Assembly: GCA_964564785.1 (NCBI GenBank)
Contig: CAZMCT010000026.1
Coordinates: 1 to 34,484 of the forward strand
Length of the DNA: 34,484 nt
DNA from: CAZMCT01 sp964564785
Lineage (GTDB): Bacteria; Planctomycetota; Phycisphaerae; UBA1845; Fen-1342
Direction of reading: 5' to 3'
Below are positions 7,532 through 16,019 of the stretch, piece after piece (positions within the stretch are counted from its first letter, which is position 1; every line of letters starts with the position of its first letter). The notes beneath the pieces were generated by a model. That model saw only the letters and a program-made list of their open reading frames with translations. It was not told where the DNA came from and did not search any database. A program made the position numbers and the translations under genes.

Positions 7532-9277
7532 ATGTCTTCCAGCGCGTTTCAGCCCGACCGCCTGCACGGCGGCTTCGTCCACACCTATCGCAAATACGAG
7601 CCGCAGCGGTTCCCGATGCCGGATGCCGCGCCGCCGGACCTGGTCTCGCCCGCGTTCGAGCATCTGCTGACGTACGGGCGGATGCGGCCGCTGACGCCCG
7701 AGCAGCTCGCGGACGCGATCGAGATCGACCCGCGGCAAATCGGCGGGCTGGGGCCGAGCCTCGAGGCGCTGCGGGCGCTGCTGGAGGAGCGGAAGCGGAA
7801 GATCCTGGCGACGTACGAGACGGGGGCGGTGCGGCGGGAGGCCGAGCGGGCCTGGCGTATGGCCGGGCGGCGGATCGAGCCGCCGCGGCACCTGGCCCGG
7901 GCGTACGCGCAGGCCCTGCGCGACGAGCAGGCGATTGACCTCGAGCGGCTGTGGTATCGCGCCGACCAGCGCAGCGAATTCGCCCGCCAGCTCCTACACC
8001 TCCAAGAGCGGCTCAACGAGCGCGACGAGATCGAGGAGCTGGCCAGCCGCTACCCGTTCACCGGACACGAGCCGCTGTCGGTGCCGCGGGCGCTCCAGAT
8101 CAAGGAGGAGCTGGAGACGATCGACAAGCTGCTCAAGCAGCTCGAGGAGGCGGCCAGGTCGGCGAAGGTGTACGTGATCGACCTGGAAGCCCTGTCGCGA
8201 TTCGCCGCGGAGGGGCAGCTCGAGGAGCTCGGCCGCATTCAGAAGCAGATCGAAGAGCTGCTGCGTCAGCAGGCCGAGGCCCAGGGGCTGCTCGAACAGC
8301 AGGGCACGCTGCGGCTCACGCCCAAGGCTTACAAGCTGTTCCAGGGCAAGCTGCTGGACCAGATCTTCAGCGAGCTCCAGGCGGCCCGCAGCGGCCGGCA
8401 CGCGGTGCCCGTGTCGGGCGATGGGGCGGTGGAACTCCAGCGTACCAAGCCGTACGAGTTCGGCGACTCGCTGGCGAACATGGACGTACCGGGCTCGCTG
8501 GTCAATGCGCTGCTGCGCGAGCGTGCCAACCCCGGTCCTTCCAGAGGAGGGGACGGGGAAGCGCCTCGCCTCCGTCTGAGGCCCGAGGACCTCGAAATCC
8601 ACCTGACGCGCAACACGCCCAAGTGTGCAACGTCCGTCCTCATGGACATGAGCGGCTCGATGCGCTGGGACGGGATGTACATCCACGTGAAGCGCATGGC
8701 CCTGGCGCTGCACGGCCTGATCCGCAGCGAGTATCCGGGCGACTTCGTCGATTTCATCGAGATCGCGACGCTCGCCAGGCGCCGCGCCGTGGGCGAGATC
8801 GTCGAGCTGCTGCCCAAGCCGGTCACGGTGCACGACCCGGTCGTGCGGCTGCGGGCCGACCTCGGTGACCCGAAGTTCTCCGAGCTGGCCCTGCCGCCGC
8901 ATTTCACGAACATCCAGCACGGCCTGCGGCTGGCGCGCCAGGTCCTCGGCGCCCAGGACACGCCCAACCGCCAGATCATCCTCATCACCGACGGCCTGCC
9001 GACCGCGCACTTCGAGCAGCAGCAGCTCTACATGCTCTACCCGCCGCACGAGCGCACCGCCGAGCACACGCTCCGCGAGGGCTTGGCCTGCCGCGAACAG
9101 GGCATCGTGATCAACATCTTCCTGCTGAGCACCTGGGCCCAGGGGCCCGAGGACGTTCGTTTCGCGCATCAGCTCGCCGAGGGCACGGCCGGCCGCGTGT
9201 TCTTCGTCGCCGGCGGCGAGCTCGAGCGCTACGTCGTGTGGGACTACCTCAAGCGGCGGCGGCTGATCCTGGGCTGA
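7532..9277 (+). CDS. VWA-domain protein, probable partner of the MoxR-type ATPase
   Basis: The 581-residue protein has a long helical, Glu/Gln-rich N-terminal half (coiled coil about residues 145-260) and a C-terminal von Willebrand factor A domain from about residue 365. The metal-ion-dependent adhesion site is intact: 'DMSGSM' (372-377), a Thr in 'HFTNIQHGL' and 'ITDGLPTAH'. It has no signal peptide or membrane segment, so it is probably cytoplasmic. VWA proteins of this type pair with MoxR AAA+ ATPases in the same way as magnesium chelatase D and I subunits; the ATPase at 4297 is the obvious partner and shares the same promoter layout. The target of the pair is unknown. Start chosen because TACAAT lies just before it. 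Confidence 0.85.
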   Translation: MSSSAFQPDRLHGGFVHTYRKYEPQRFPMPDAAPPDLVSPAFEHLLTYGRMRPLTPEQLADAIEIDPRQIGGLGPSLEALRALLEERKRKILATYETGAVRREAERAWRMAGRRIEPPRHLARAYAQALRDEQAIDLERLWYRADQRSEFARQLLHLQERLNERDEIEELASRYPFTGHEPLSVPRALQIKEELETIDKLLKQLEEAARSAKVYVIDLEALSRFAAEGQLEELGRIQKQIEELLRQQAEAQGLLEQQGTLRLTPKAYKLFQGKLLDQIFSELQAARSGRHAVPVSGDGAVELQRTKPYEFGDSLANMDVPGSLVNALLRERANPGPSRGGDGEAPRLRLRPEDLEIHLTRNTPKCATSVLMDMSGSMRWDGMYIHVKRMALALHGLIRSEYPGDFVDFIEIATLARRRAVGEIVELLPKPVTVHDPVVRLRADLGDPKFSELALPPHFTNIQHGLRLARQVLGAQDTPNRQIILITDGLPTAHFEQQQLYMLYPPHERTAEHTLREGLACREQGIVINIFLLSTWAQGPEDVRFAHQLAEGTAGRVFFVAGGELERYVVWDYLKRRRLILG

Positions 9278-9368
9278 CGCGCTTCGTTCCCTGTTCACCG
9301 GCCGTCCGGCAAGCCGCCGGACGCTACGGCTGAGAAATCACCGCCGGGGGCGGCGGTGCCACACGGAC

Positions 9369-9412
9369 CTCGATCCCTTGTTCCCGCGATCCCGTGATCC
9401 CTCGGGCTCCCG
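9369..9412. repeat. short tandem repeat (GGGATCNN type, reverse orientation)
   Basis: Upstream of the sugar transferase gene the sequence reads as the complement of repeated GGGATCGA/GGGAACA units: TCGATCCC, TTGTTCCC, GCGATCCC, GTGATCCC and so on. The same units occur in forward orientation at the end of the following gene and inside hydE and aspA. Confidence 0.7.
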
Positions 9413-9462
9413 CTTGGTGCCTGCGGATCTTGGTGGTCTAATGGACGCGCGGAGAGTCGCGG

Positions 9463-11073
9463 ATGCTCAAACAGCACAACCAGTTCATGCTCGGCCTGCT
9501 GGTCGCGGCCGATGCGCTCGCGGTCGCGGCCGCGTGGCTGGCGAGCTACTGGATCCGCTTCGCGCTGCTGCCGGTCGACCCGGCCAAGGGCGTGCCGCCG
9601 CTGGGGGACAAGTTCCTGCCGCTGCTGCCGCTGGTGGTGATCGGACATGTGGTGATTTTCTCGCGGCTGCACCTGTACCGCCCGCGGCGCGGCGACAGCC
9701 TGCTGCACGAGCTCCGCGACGTGTTCAAGGCGTTCGTCGTCGCGGTGGTCGTGGTGGTGCTGCTGGACTACGCCATGCCGGAGACGAACAAGATCTCGCG
9801 GCGCTTCATCGCCACTTACGCCGTGGTCGGCTCGACCAGCTTCGCCCTGTTTCGCCTCATCGTTCGCGGCCTGGCCCGATCGCTGCGGCGGCGCGGGCTC
9901 AATCGCCGCACGGCCGCGATCATCGGCACCGGCCGGACTGCCCAGCGGCTGGCCCAGGCCCTGCATCGCAATGCGTGGACCGGCTACCACGTCGCGTACT
10001 TCATGGACGAGCGGCACGGTGACGGCGAGCTGGACGGCATCCCGGTCCGCGGGCCGCTGGGGCGCCTGACGGCGCAGCTCGAGGCGTATCCGGTCGACGC
10101 GGTCTTCATCGCGCTGCCGATGAACCAGGCCGGCCGGGTCAACGACGTGCTCGCGGCCCTCTCGACCTCGATGGCCGACGTGCGGCTCGTGCCCGACGTC
10201 AATCCGCTGTTCACCATGCGGCCGAACGTCAGCCAGCTCGACGGCGTGCCGGTGCTCTCGCTGCGGCAGACCCCGTTGTACGGCGTGAACGCGCTGGTGA
10301 AGCGCGCCTTCGACTTGGTGGTGGGCACGCTATGCCTGCTGATCGCGGCCGGCCCGATGCTGCTGATCGCGGCCGCCGTGAAGCTCAGCAGCCCGGGGCC
10401 GGTGTTGTATCGGCAGCGGCGGATGGGACTGGACGGGCGCGAATTCACGATGCTGAAGTTCCGCACGATGCGCCAGGATGCCGAGGCGGGCGGGCCGGTC
10501 TGGTCGCGGCGGGTGGACGACCGGCGTACACGGCTGGGGGCCCTGCTGCGGCGGACGAGCCTGGACGAGCTGCCGAACCTGTTCAACGTGCTGGCCGGGC
10601 ACATGTCGCTGGTGGGGCCGCGGCCGGAGCGGCCGGAGTTCATCGCCGAGTTCAAGCGGCAGATCCCGAACTACATGCTGCGGCACAAGATGAAGGCGGG
10701 AATGACGGGGTATGCACAGATTCGCGGCTGGCGGGGCGACAGCTCGTTGCATAAGCGGATCCAGCACGACTTGTTCTACATCCGGAACTGGAGCGTGTGG
10801 CTGGACGTGCAGATCCTGGCGAAGACGCTGGCGAGCGTGTGGTTCAGCGGGCACGAGCAAGCGCGGCACGCGGGTGGCGGCCCAGAGGGGGTCGTGAAGC
10901 AGGCGAGCGTGTCGGCGGCGGAGGTTTGTCCCGGGGCAGGGAACAGGGAACAGGGAACGGGGAACGGGCGGGAGCAAGCCCGGTCCGAGGCCGAAGCGCA
11001 GGCGAGGGACGCGGCGAGCGATCAAGGGATCGAGGGATCGAGGGATCCAGGCGCCCGCAGCGTGTCGCGTTGA
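9463..11073 (+). CDS. WcaJ-type undecaprenyl-phosphate sugar phosphotransferase with repeat-derived tail
   Basis: The 536-residue protein starts exopolysaccharide assembly by moving a sugar-1-phosphate (often glucose) from a UDP-sugar to undecaprenyl phosphate at the inner membrane. Four to five membrane segments (about 1-140) lead to a Rossmann-like domain ('IIGTGRTAQRLAQAL', about 150-165). A further membrane helix near 280 precedes the catalytic bacterial sugar transferase domain with 'KRAFDLVVG', 'LKFRTMRQDAE', 'LDELPNLFNVLAGHMSLVGPRPE' and 'RHKMKAGMTGYAQIRGW'. Conserved sequence ends near residue 466, the usual family length; the last ~70 residues are encoded partly by GGGAACA and GGGATCGA tandem repeats and read GNREQGTGN and QGIEGSRD. 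GGAGAG lies upstream of the ATG. No other polysaccharide genes are adjacent. Confidence 0.9.
   Translation: MLKQHNQFMLGLLVAADALAVAAAWLASYWIRFALLPVDPAKGVPPLGDKFLPLLPLVVIGHVVIFSRLHLYRPRRGDSLLHELRDVFKAFVVAVVVVVLLDYAMPETNKISRRFIATYAVVGSTSFALFRLIVRGLARSLRRRGLNRRTAAIIGTGRTAQRLAQALHRNAWTGYHVAYFMDERHGDGELDGIPVRGPLGRLTAQLEAYPVDAVFIALPMNQAGRVNDVLAALSTSMADVRLVPDVNPLFTMRPNVSQLDGVPVLSLRQTPLYGVNALVKRAFDLVVGTLCLLIAAGPMLLIAAAVKLSSPGPVLYRQRRMGLDGREFTMLKFRTMRQDAEAGGPVWSRRVDDRRTRLGALLRRTSLDELPNLFNVLAGHMSLVGPRPERPEFIAEFKRQIPNYMLRHKMKAGMTGYAQIRGWRGDSSLHKRIQHDLFYIRNWSVWLDVQILAKTLASVWFSGHEQARHAGGGPEGVVKQASVSAAEVCPGAGNREQGTGNGREQARSEAEAQARDAASDQGIEGSRDPGARSVSR
10937..11051. repeat. short tandem repeats at the 3' end of the sugar transferase gene
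   Basis: 10937-10968 holds four GGGAAC(A/G) units in 7-bp steps; 11020-11051 holds four GGGATCGA-like units in 8-bp steps. Both lie in the coding frame, after the conserved catalytic domain. Confidence 0.8.
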
Positions 11074-11204
11074 CCCCCGTTGCCGTGTGGTATCGGCTTC
11101 CAGCCGGTCCGCTTCCCGTGTGCCACTGCTGGGGCGGAAGTACACCCGGCCGGTGCGTCGAGGACGCCCCCGGCTCACTACCCGCCGCGCGAGGGCGCGG
11201 GCCG

Positions 11205-13118
11205 CTACCGCACGCGGCGGTACGTGAGCAGGTCCGATTGCGGCCGAGCGGGGAGGTGAAGCTCGAAGCCGGTCGCGAGTTCGGCGGCATCGCGGCGGCC
11301 GGCCGGCCCGGATCGCTCGGAATGCAGCTCGTACGTGCCGTCGCGGGCGAGGCCGCGGAGCCGGATGCGGATGCGCTCGTCGTCGCAAGCGCTGCGGCGG
11401 AACACGAGCACCATTCCCTCGTCGAGGTCCGGGCGGTGGTACTGCGACGCGAGCAAGCGGGCCGAGTCGCGGGAGTAGGGCGTCAGCGGGTACCAGGCTC
11501 CGACGAGCAGATGCCGAACGGCGCGGTAGCGGGTGAGCAGCGCCCGGCCGCGGGCCGCGTCAAAATCGGGCGCGTCGGCGATCCAGCCCACGCACAGCGA
11601 CGATGCCAGCGTCGAGTGGAACGAGTAGTCGTCCAGCCGGTTGAGGTGCGCGACGACTACCCCGTTCGGGAGGTACTGACTCAGGCCCCAGAGTGAGGCC
11701 TGGTCGACCTCGTTGTGAAACCAGAAATCCGTCTTCTGGTGAATGTGCATCCGCATGACCGTCTCGAGGTCGATGCGGTTGCCGCCGCTGGCGCACTCCT
11801 CGCGGAGGGCGTCGGGCCACGCGGTCGCCAGCCGATCCCAAAACGCGTACAGCCCGGCGATGTACGTCATTTCGGTCACGCCCTGGCGGTCGGGTGCGTC
11901 GGTGAATTGCCAGTACGGCAGCGGGTCGACGTTGAAATCCTGGCGGTAGACGCGGAAGCCGGGGAGCTGCATGAAGCCGGCCACGATGTCGAAGTAGTAG
12001 TCGCGCACCGCGGGGCGCGCGAAGTCGGCGAGGTAGATCTGCTGCGGCTCGGGTCCGGCCGCGAGCAGCCAGTCGGGGTGCAGGCGGTGAAGCGTGGTAC
12101 CGGCGACGACCCGCTCGGGCTCGAACCACAGGCCGTAGACGAGGCCGGCGTGTCGGGCGGCCGCGGCCACCGGGGCCATGCCGTCGGGGTAGGCGTCGCG
12201 GCGGGGGGTCCAGTTGCCCGCGCCGTCCGGCCAGCCGCCCTCGAACCAGCCGGCGTCGGTGATGACGGCCTCGATCCCGAGCGGGGCGAGGGCGCGGATG
12301 AGCGAAATCTGGTTCTCGGCGTTGCACTCGTTGAGCCAGCCGCCGCCGCGCGTGAAGCAGGTGTTGCAAAAAGCGATGGGCAGCGGCGGCCGGCCGGCGC
12401 GGCGGGCCGCGTAGTGGCGATAAATGAGCTGGCGGAATTGTGCTCCGGCCTCGTCGGCGTCGCCGTCCCAGGCGAGCACCAGGATGCGCGGACCGCGCAC
12501 GCGCTCGCCGGGGTGCAGCAGGAAGCGCGTCCGCGCCAGGCCGGCCGCCAGATGCAGCGTCCCATCCTCGCCGGCCGTGAGCCGTGCCTGCCAGTTGCCC
12601 GACCAGCCGATCGCGACCACCAGCGAGCCGCGACCGTGCTCGATCTTGAAGAACGGAAGGTGCCGGTGCGAGGAGCGGCCCTGGCCCGCGCTCAGTTCCA
12701 ATGGCCGGCCGGCGGCGAGGTCGACCAGCGAGGCCTCGAAATCCGTCTCGTTGGCCGGTCCGCCCGCGGTGACGTGAACGCGGTAGGGGGCGCCGGTGAC
12801 GCGCGGCTCGGTGAGCGTGAGGTCGAGCGGCCGGACCTCGTGGATCAGGGGCGTGTCGCGGTCGCCGCAATGCTCGAACTCGAGCAACCACTCGAGCGCG
12901 GGAAACGCGCGCCACGCGACCTGCGCAGCCTGCACCCGCAGGCCCGTGGCCGGATCGGTCCACGTGCGCGTGCGCCGTGCGGCGTCGGGCTCATCGCTCG
13001 GGGTGGGGAAAGCGCACTGCCAGCGCGGGAGGAAGTCGCGACTGACGGCGCATCCGTAGCGAAACGAGAAAACGCCCCCGTGCGTGGCGGCCGCCCGCGT
13101 CCGAAGATCGTCGATCAT
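11205..13118 (-). CDS. alpha-galactosidase, glycoside hydrolase family 36
   Basis: The 637-residue protein is a GH36 enzyme that removes alpha-linked galactose from oligosaccharides such as raffinose or galactomannan. An N-terminal beta-rich domain precedes a TIM barrel that includes 'FCNTCFTRGGGWLNE', 'GIEAVITDAGWFEGGWPDG' and 'GLWFEPERVV'. The nucleophile is expected to be D394 in 'YRQDFNVDPLP', and the acid/base D450 in 'ECASGGNRIDLE', which fits the family pattern. A short C-terminal beta domain follows. No signal peptide is visible, so it is probably cytoplasmic. The ATG at 13118 (MIDDL) is preferred because the sequence upstream is low-complexity; another ATG at 13181 remains possible. 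It stands alone, without transporter or other sugar genes nearby; substrate specificity is inference. Confidence 0.9.
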   Translation of the reverse strand: MIDDLRTRAAATHGGVFSFRYGCAVSRDFLPRWQCAFPTPSDEPDAARRTRTWTDPATGLRVQAAQVAWRAFPALEWLLEFEHCGDRDTPLIHEVRPLDLTLTEPRVTGAPYRVHVTAGGPANETDFEASLVDLAAGRPLELSAGQGRSSHRHLPFFKIEHGRGSLVVAIGWSGNWQARLTAGEDGTLHLAAGLARTRFLLHPGERVRGPRILVLAWDGDADEAGAQFRQLIYRHYAARRAGRPPLPIAFCNTCFTRGGGWLNECNAENQISLIRALAPLGIEAVITDAGWFEGGWPDGAGNWTPRRDAYPDGMAPVAAAARHAGLVYGLWFEPERVVAGTTLHRLHPDWLLAAGPEPQQIYLADFARPAVRDYYFDIVAGFMQLPGFRVYRQDFNVDPLPYWQFTDAPDRQGVTEMTYIAGLYAFWDRLATAWPDALREECASGGNRIDLETVMRMHIHQKTDFWFHNEVDQASLWGLSQYLPNGVVVAHLNRLDDYSFHSTLASSLCVGWIADAPDFDAARGRALLTRYRAVRHLLVGAWYPLTPYSRDSARLLASQYHRPDLDEGMVLVFRRSACDDERIRIRLRGLARDGTYELHSERSGPAGRRDAAELATGFELHLPARPQSDLLTYRRVR

Positions 13119-13234
13119 GCTGCACCTGCGACTCCGACCGGTCGAGGTCGGAGCCGCGAGAATTTGTACGACGCGATCTGCCATCCGGCAAGCGGGAGGC
13201 GGCGCTCGTGTGGCGGAGCGACCGCACCTGCGGT

Positions 13235-13528
13235 TCAGGCCGCATCGCGGCGCGTCACTTCGCGGATGCGGTAGCCGTGTTCGCAGGTCTCGACCACGAC
13301 GAAGGCCGAGCGGCGGACGCGCGGCGGGTGCGTCGTGCCCTCGGTCCACCAGTTCACGCGAAAGTAGCTCAGTGCTCCACGGGTCCACAGGCAGCGGACG
13401 TCGAGCGCGCGCGGGTGCTCAAAAAAGAAGCTGGCGATGGCCTCCTGCACGTCGTTGGGGACTTCCAACGTCGACGACGCGTCGAGCGGGTCGATTTCGA
13501 TTTCGGCAGCCGTGGTTTCGGGCAGCAT
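13235..13528 (-). CDS. small hypothetical protein
   Basis: I do not recognise this 97-residue protein. It looks real: the ATG at 13528 is preceded by AGGAGG about 7 nt upstream, and the composition is that of a folded soluble protein with aromatic and hydrophobic stretches ('SYFRVNWWTEG', 'RSAFVVVETCEHGYRI'). No signal peptide, membrane segment or known motif is visible. It precedes the GH36 gene on the same strand with a gap of about 116 bp and could be cotranscribed with it. Confidence 0.7.
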   Translation of the reverse strand: MLPETTAAEIEIDPLDASSTLEVPNDVQEAIASFFFEHPRALDVRCLWTRGALSYFRVNWWTEGTTHPPRVRRSAFVVVETCEHGYRIREVTRRDAA

Positions 13529-14016
13529 GGGAAGCCTCCTGTCGTCCGGCCGGGCGAGCCAAGCCGTGCTTCAAACCACACCCTTCAAAACCGAGCGCAG
13601 CGAGCAGCTATTCCGAGCTCGACACAACCGCCGCGGTTCCACAGAACCTTAGACGCCGGGCAGCGGTTTTTGGCTTCCGGGAGAGAGGGGGGCGGGCTTG
13701 GGGTGTGACTGTGCGCCGCGCCCCGCGGCCGACACGCTCGGCCGGCGTCCGGCGCGTGAGAGCGGGAACAACGCGCCGCGGAGCGGCGGCGCACGCGTCG
13801 CGCAATATGTGGATGCGCAGCGCAAGCCTTTGGGCGGCAGCGGATTAGCAGCTCGTTGAAAAAAGGGGGCCGGCTCTGCGCCAACCCACCATCAGGGCAG
13901 CGCCAACAGCCACTCCCGCGTTGCCGGTCCACCTTCTTCAATGTCCCCTTTCTCAAGGGGGGAAGAAAGCACCGGATACGCGGGCCGGTCGCCGGCGCTG
14001 CGTATCCCGCCTGCGT
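13529..14016. other. 488-bp intergenic region with one dispersed repeat
   Basis: The right 120 bp are copy A of a dispersed repeat. In the remaining ~315 bp I see no gene with a ribosome binding site, no tRNA-like fold and no clear promoter beyond what the small gene at 13528 must use. Confidence 0.6.
13846..13965. repeat. dispersed repeat (AGCAGCCCGTTGAAAAAG family), copy A
   Basis: The element starts TAGCAGCTCGTTGAAAAAAG, continues with CCGGCTCTGCGCC and CACTCCCGCGTTGCC, and ends near CCTTCTTCAATG followed by a perfect hairpin, CCCCTT/AAGGGG around a 4-nt loop (13945-13960). Related copies are at 16918-17036 and 19257-19345. Here it lies just past the rpsA stop codon, so the hairpin may end up at the 3' end of rpsA mRNA. 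Confidence 0.75.
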
Positions 14017-15795
14017 TCAACGTTCGTCCCGGCCGCCGAAGAAGTCGCCGAAGCCCTGGCCCATCTCGTCGCCCAGGCCGCCGCGGCGCTGCTTGCGCTC
14101 GCGGCCGCCGCGGCGTCCTTCCTCTTCGCCGGCGGTGGTGGGCTCGGCGGCCCACTCGGCCCGCTTCTTGGACAGGCCGATCTTGCGCTCGATGGTGTCG
14201 ACGCGGAGGATCTTGACGTCGATCTCCTGGCCGATCTGGACCTCGTCCTGCGGGTTCTCGACCTTGTGGTCGGCGAGCTCGGAGACGTGCAGCAGGCCCT
14301 CGAGCTCGGGCTCGAGTTCGACGAAGACGCCGAAGTTGGTGATCTTGGTGACTTTGCCGCGGACGACCATGCCGGGCTGGTAACGCTCGGGGACGGCGCG
14401 GAGCCAGGGGTCCTCGGTCATCTGCTTGAGACCCAGGCCGATGCGCATCTTCTCCTGGTCGACGGAGAGGACCACGCAGCGGACGCGGTCGCCCTTCTTG
14501 ACCACCTCGGAGGGGTGACTGACCTTCTTGGTCCAGCTCATGTCGGAGACATGCAGGAGGCCGTCGATGCCCTCCTCGATCTCGACGAAGGCGCCGTAGT
14601 TGGTGAGGTTGCGGACCACACCCTCGACGACGGTGCCGGGCGGATATTTCTGAGCGACAGTGGTCCAGGGGTTGATCTCGGTCTGCTTCATGCCGAGCGA
14701 GATTTCCTGCTTTTCCTTGTCGACCTCGAGCACGACCACGTCGACCTGGTCGCCGGAGTTGACCACTTCGGAGGGGTGATTGATGCGCCGCGTCCAGCTC
14801 ATCTCGCTGATATGCACCAGGCCTTCGATGCCGGGCTCGAGCTTCACGAACGCCCCGTAGTTCATGATGTTGACGACCTCGCCCCGCACGCGCGTGCCGA
14901 CCGGGTAGCGCTCGGCCACGCGCTCCCACGGGTTCTCCTCCTTCTGCTTGAGGCCGAGAGCGATTTTCTCCTTGTCGCGGTCGATCGAAAGCACCTTGAC
15001 CTCGATCTCCTGATCGACCTTGAGCATCTGGCTGGGGTGCTCGATGCGGTCCCAGGACATGTCGGTGATGTGCAGCAGGCCGTCGATGCCGCCCAGATCG
15101 ACGAAGGCGCCGAAGTCGGCGATGTTCTTGACCACGCCGCGGCGAAGCTGGCCGACCTCGATCTCCTCGAGCAGCTTGGTCTTGGCCTTCTGCCGCTCCT
15201 CCTCGATCAGCTTGCGGCGGCTGATAACGATGTTGCGCCGCTCGGTGTCGATTTTGAGGATCTTGGCCTCGATCTCCTGGCCGATGTACTCGCCCACGTC
15301 GGCCGGGCGGCGGATGTCCACCTGGCTGGCGGGCAGGAACACGGGCACGCCGATGTCGACCAGCAGACCGCCCTTGATCTTGCGCAGGACGCGGCCCTTG
15401 ACCGTGTCGCCCTCGCGGGTGGTCTCGACGATCCGCTTCCAGTTCAGGATGCGGTCGGCGCGGCGCTTCGACACGATGATCATGCCGGTCTCGTCGACGT
15501 CCTCGACCAGCACCTCGATCTGATCGCCGACCTTGACCTGGCTTGGGTCGTCCCATTCCTCGAGCGGGACGATGCCCTCGCTCTTGAGCCCGACGTCGAG
15601 CACGGCTTCGTGGCCGCTCAGCGCCACCACGCGAGCCTTGAGGATCGAGTTGTAGTCGAGCCCCACCGCGCTGCGGGCCGTGGCGGCTTCCTCCAGCACG
15701 GCCGGGGCCGGGCTGTCGCCGAACGCAGCCTTGAACTCGGCCTCGAGGTCGGCGTCGGTCACTTCGATGTTCTTCAACAGTGTCGGATCGATCAT
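14017..15795 (-). CDS. rpsA: ribosomal protein S1
   Basis: The 592-residue protein has six S1 RNA-binding repeats at about residues 50-115, 128-195, 215-285, 302-372, 388-458 and 475-545, with the typical 'GAFVDLGGIDGLLHITDMSW' type of core in repeats 3-6. It ends in a Gly/Arg/Glu-rich tail of ~45 residues ('EEEGRRGGRERKQRRGG'). S1 helps the 30S subunit bind and unfold mRNA. The length and number of repeats are those of a full S1. The ATG at 15795 (MIDPTLLKNIEV) is preceded by AGGA about 11 nt upstream; the frame stays open far upstream, but that part is arginine-rich and overlaps another gene. The leader contains a truncated dispersed repeat near 15848. Confidence 0.95.
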   Translation of the reverse strand: MIDPTLLKNIEVTDADLEAEFKAAFGDSPAPAVLEEAATARSAVGLDYNSILKARVVALSGHEAVLDVGLKSEGIVPLEEWDDPSQVKVGDQIEVLVEDVDETGMIIVSKRRADRILNWKRIVETTREGDTVKGRVLRKIKGGLLVDIGVPVFLPASQVDIRRPADVGEYIGQEIEAKILKIDTERRNIVISRRKLIEEERQKAKTKLLEEIEVGQLRRGVVKNIADFGAFVDLGGIDGLLHITDMSWDRIEHPSQMLKVDQEIEVKVLSIDRDKEKIALGLKQKEENPWERVAERYPVGTRVRGEVVNIMNYGAFVKLEPGIEGLVHISEMSWTRRINHPSEVVNSGDQVDVVVLEVDKEKQEISLGMKQTEINPWTTVAQKYPPGTVVEGVVRNLTNYGAFVEIEEGIDGLLHVSDMSWTKKVSHPSEVVKKGDRVRCVVLSVDQEKMRIGLGLKQMTEDPWLRAVPERYQPGMVVRGKVTKITNFGVFVELEPELEGLLHVSELADHKVENPQDEVQIGQEIDVKILRVDTIERKIGLSKKRAEWAAEPTTAGEEEGRRGGRERKQRRGGLGDEMGQGFGDFFGGRDER

Positions 15796-15845
15796 GGAGC
15801 AGTCCTGCGCACGGTCCGCCCCGCGGGAACGGCCCCGCGGCCCTG

Positions 15846-15872
15846 TCAGCAGCCCGTCTTGGAAAAGGGGGA
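15846..15872. repeat. truncated dispersed repeat (AGCAGCCCGT family)
   Basis: CAGCAGCCCGTCTTGGAAAAGG resembles the first 25 bp of the repeat family at 13846, 16918 and 19257 and then diverges. It lies upstream of rpsA. Confidence 0.45.
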
Positions 15873-16019
15873 ACGAATTGGGAAATCTCCGGCCCTCGCC
15901 CCGCACACGCGGCAGCCGCCTGAGAGCCGAACGCACGAGTATACCCGCCGCACGGCCGCCAGAGCAAGCGGCCGTGATGGACGGGACCCGCGGAACTGCG
16001 GCGGCCTGCCTGCGGCGCG

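Noticed and set aside
11074..11204. Partial dispersed repeat with GTGTGCCACTGCTGG between convergent genes
   Set aside because: It looks like part of a known type of planctomycete repeat, but no second copy or clear inverted partner is present in the window to support it.
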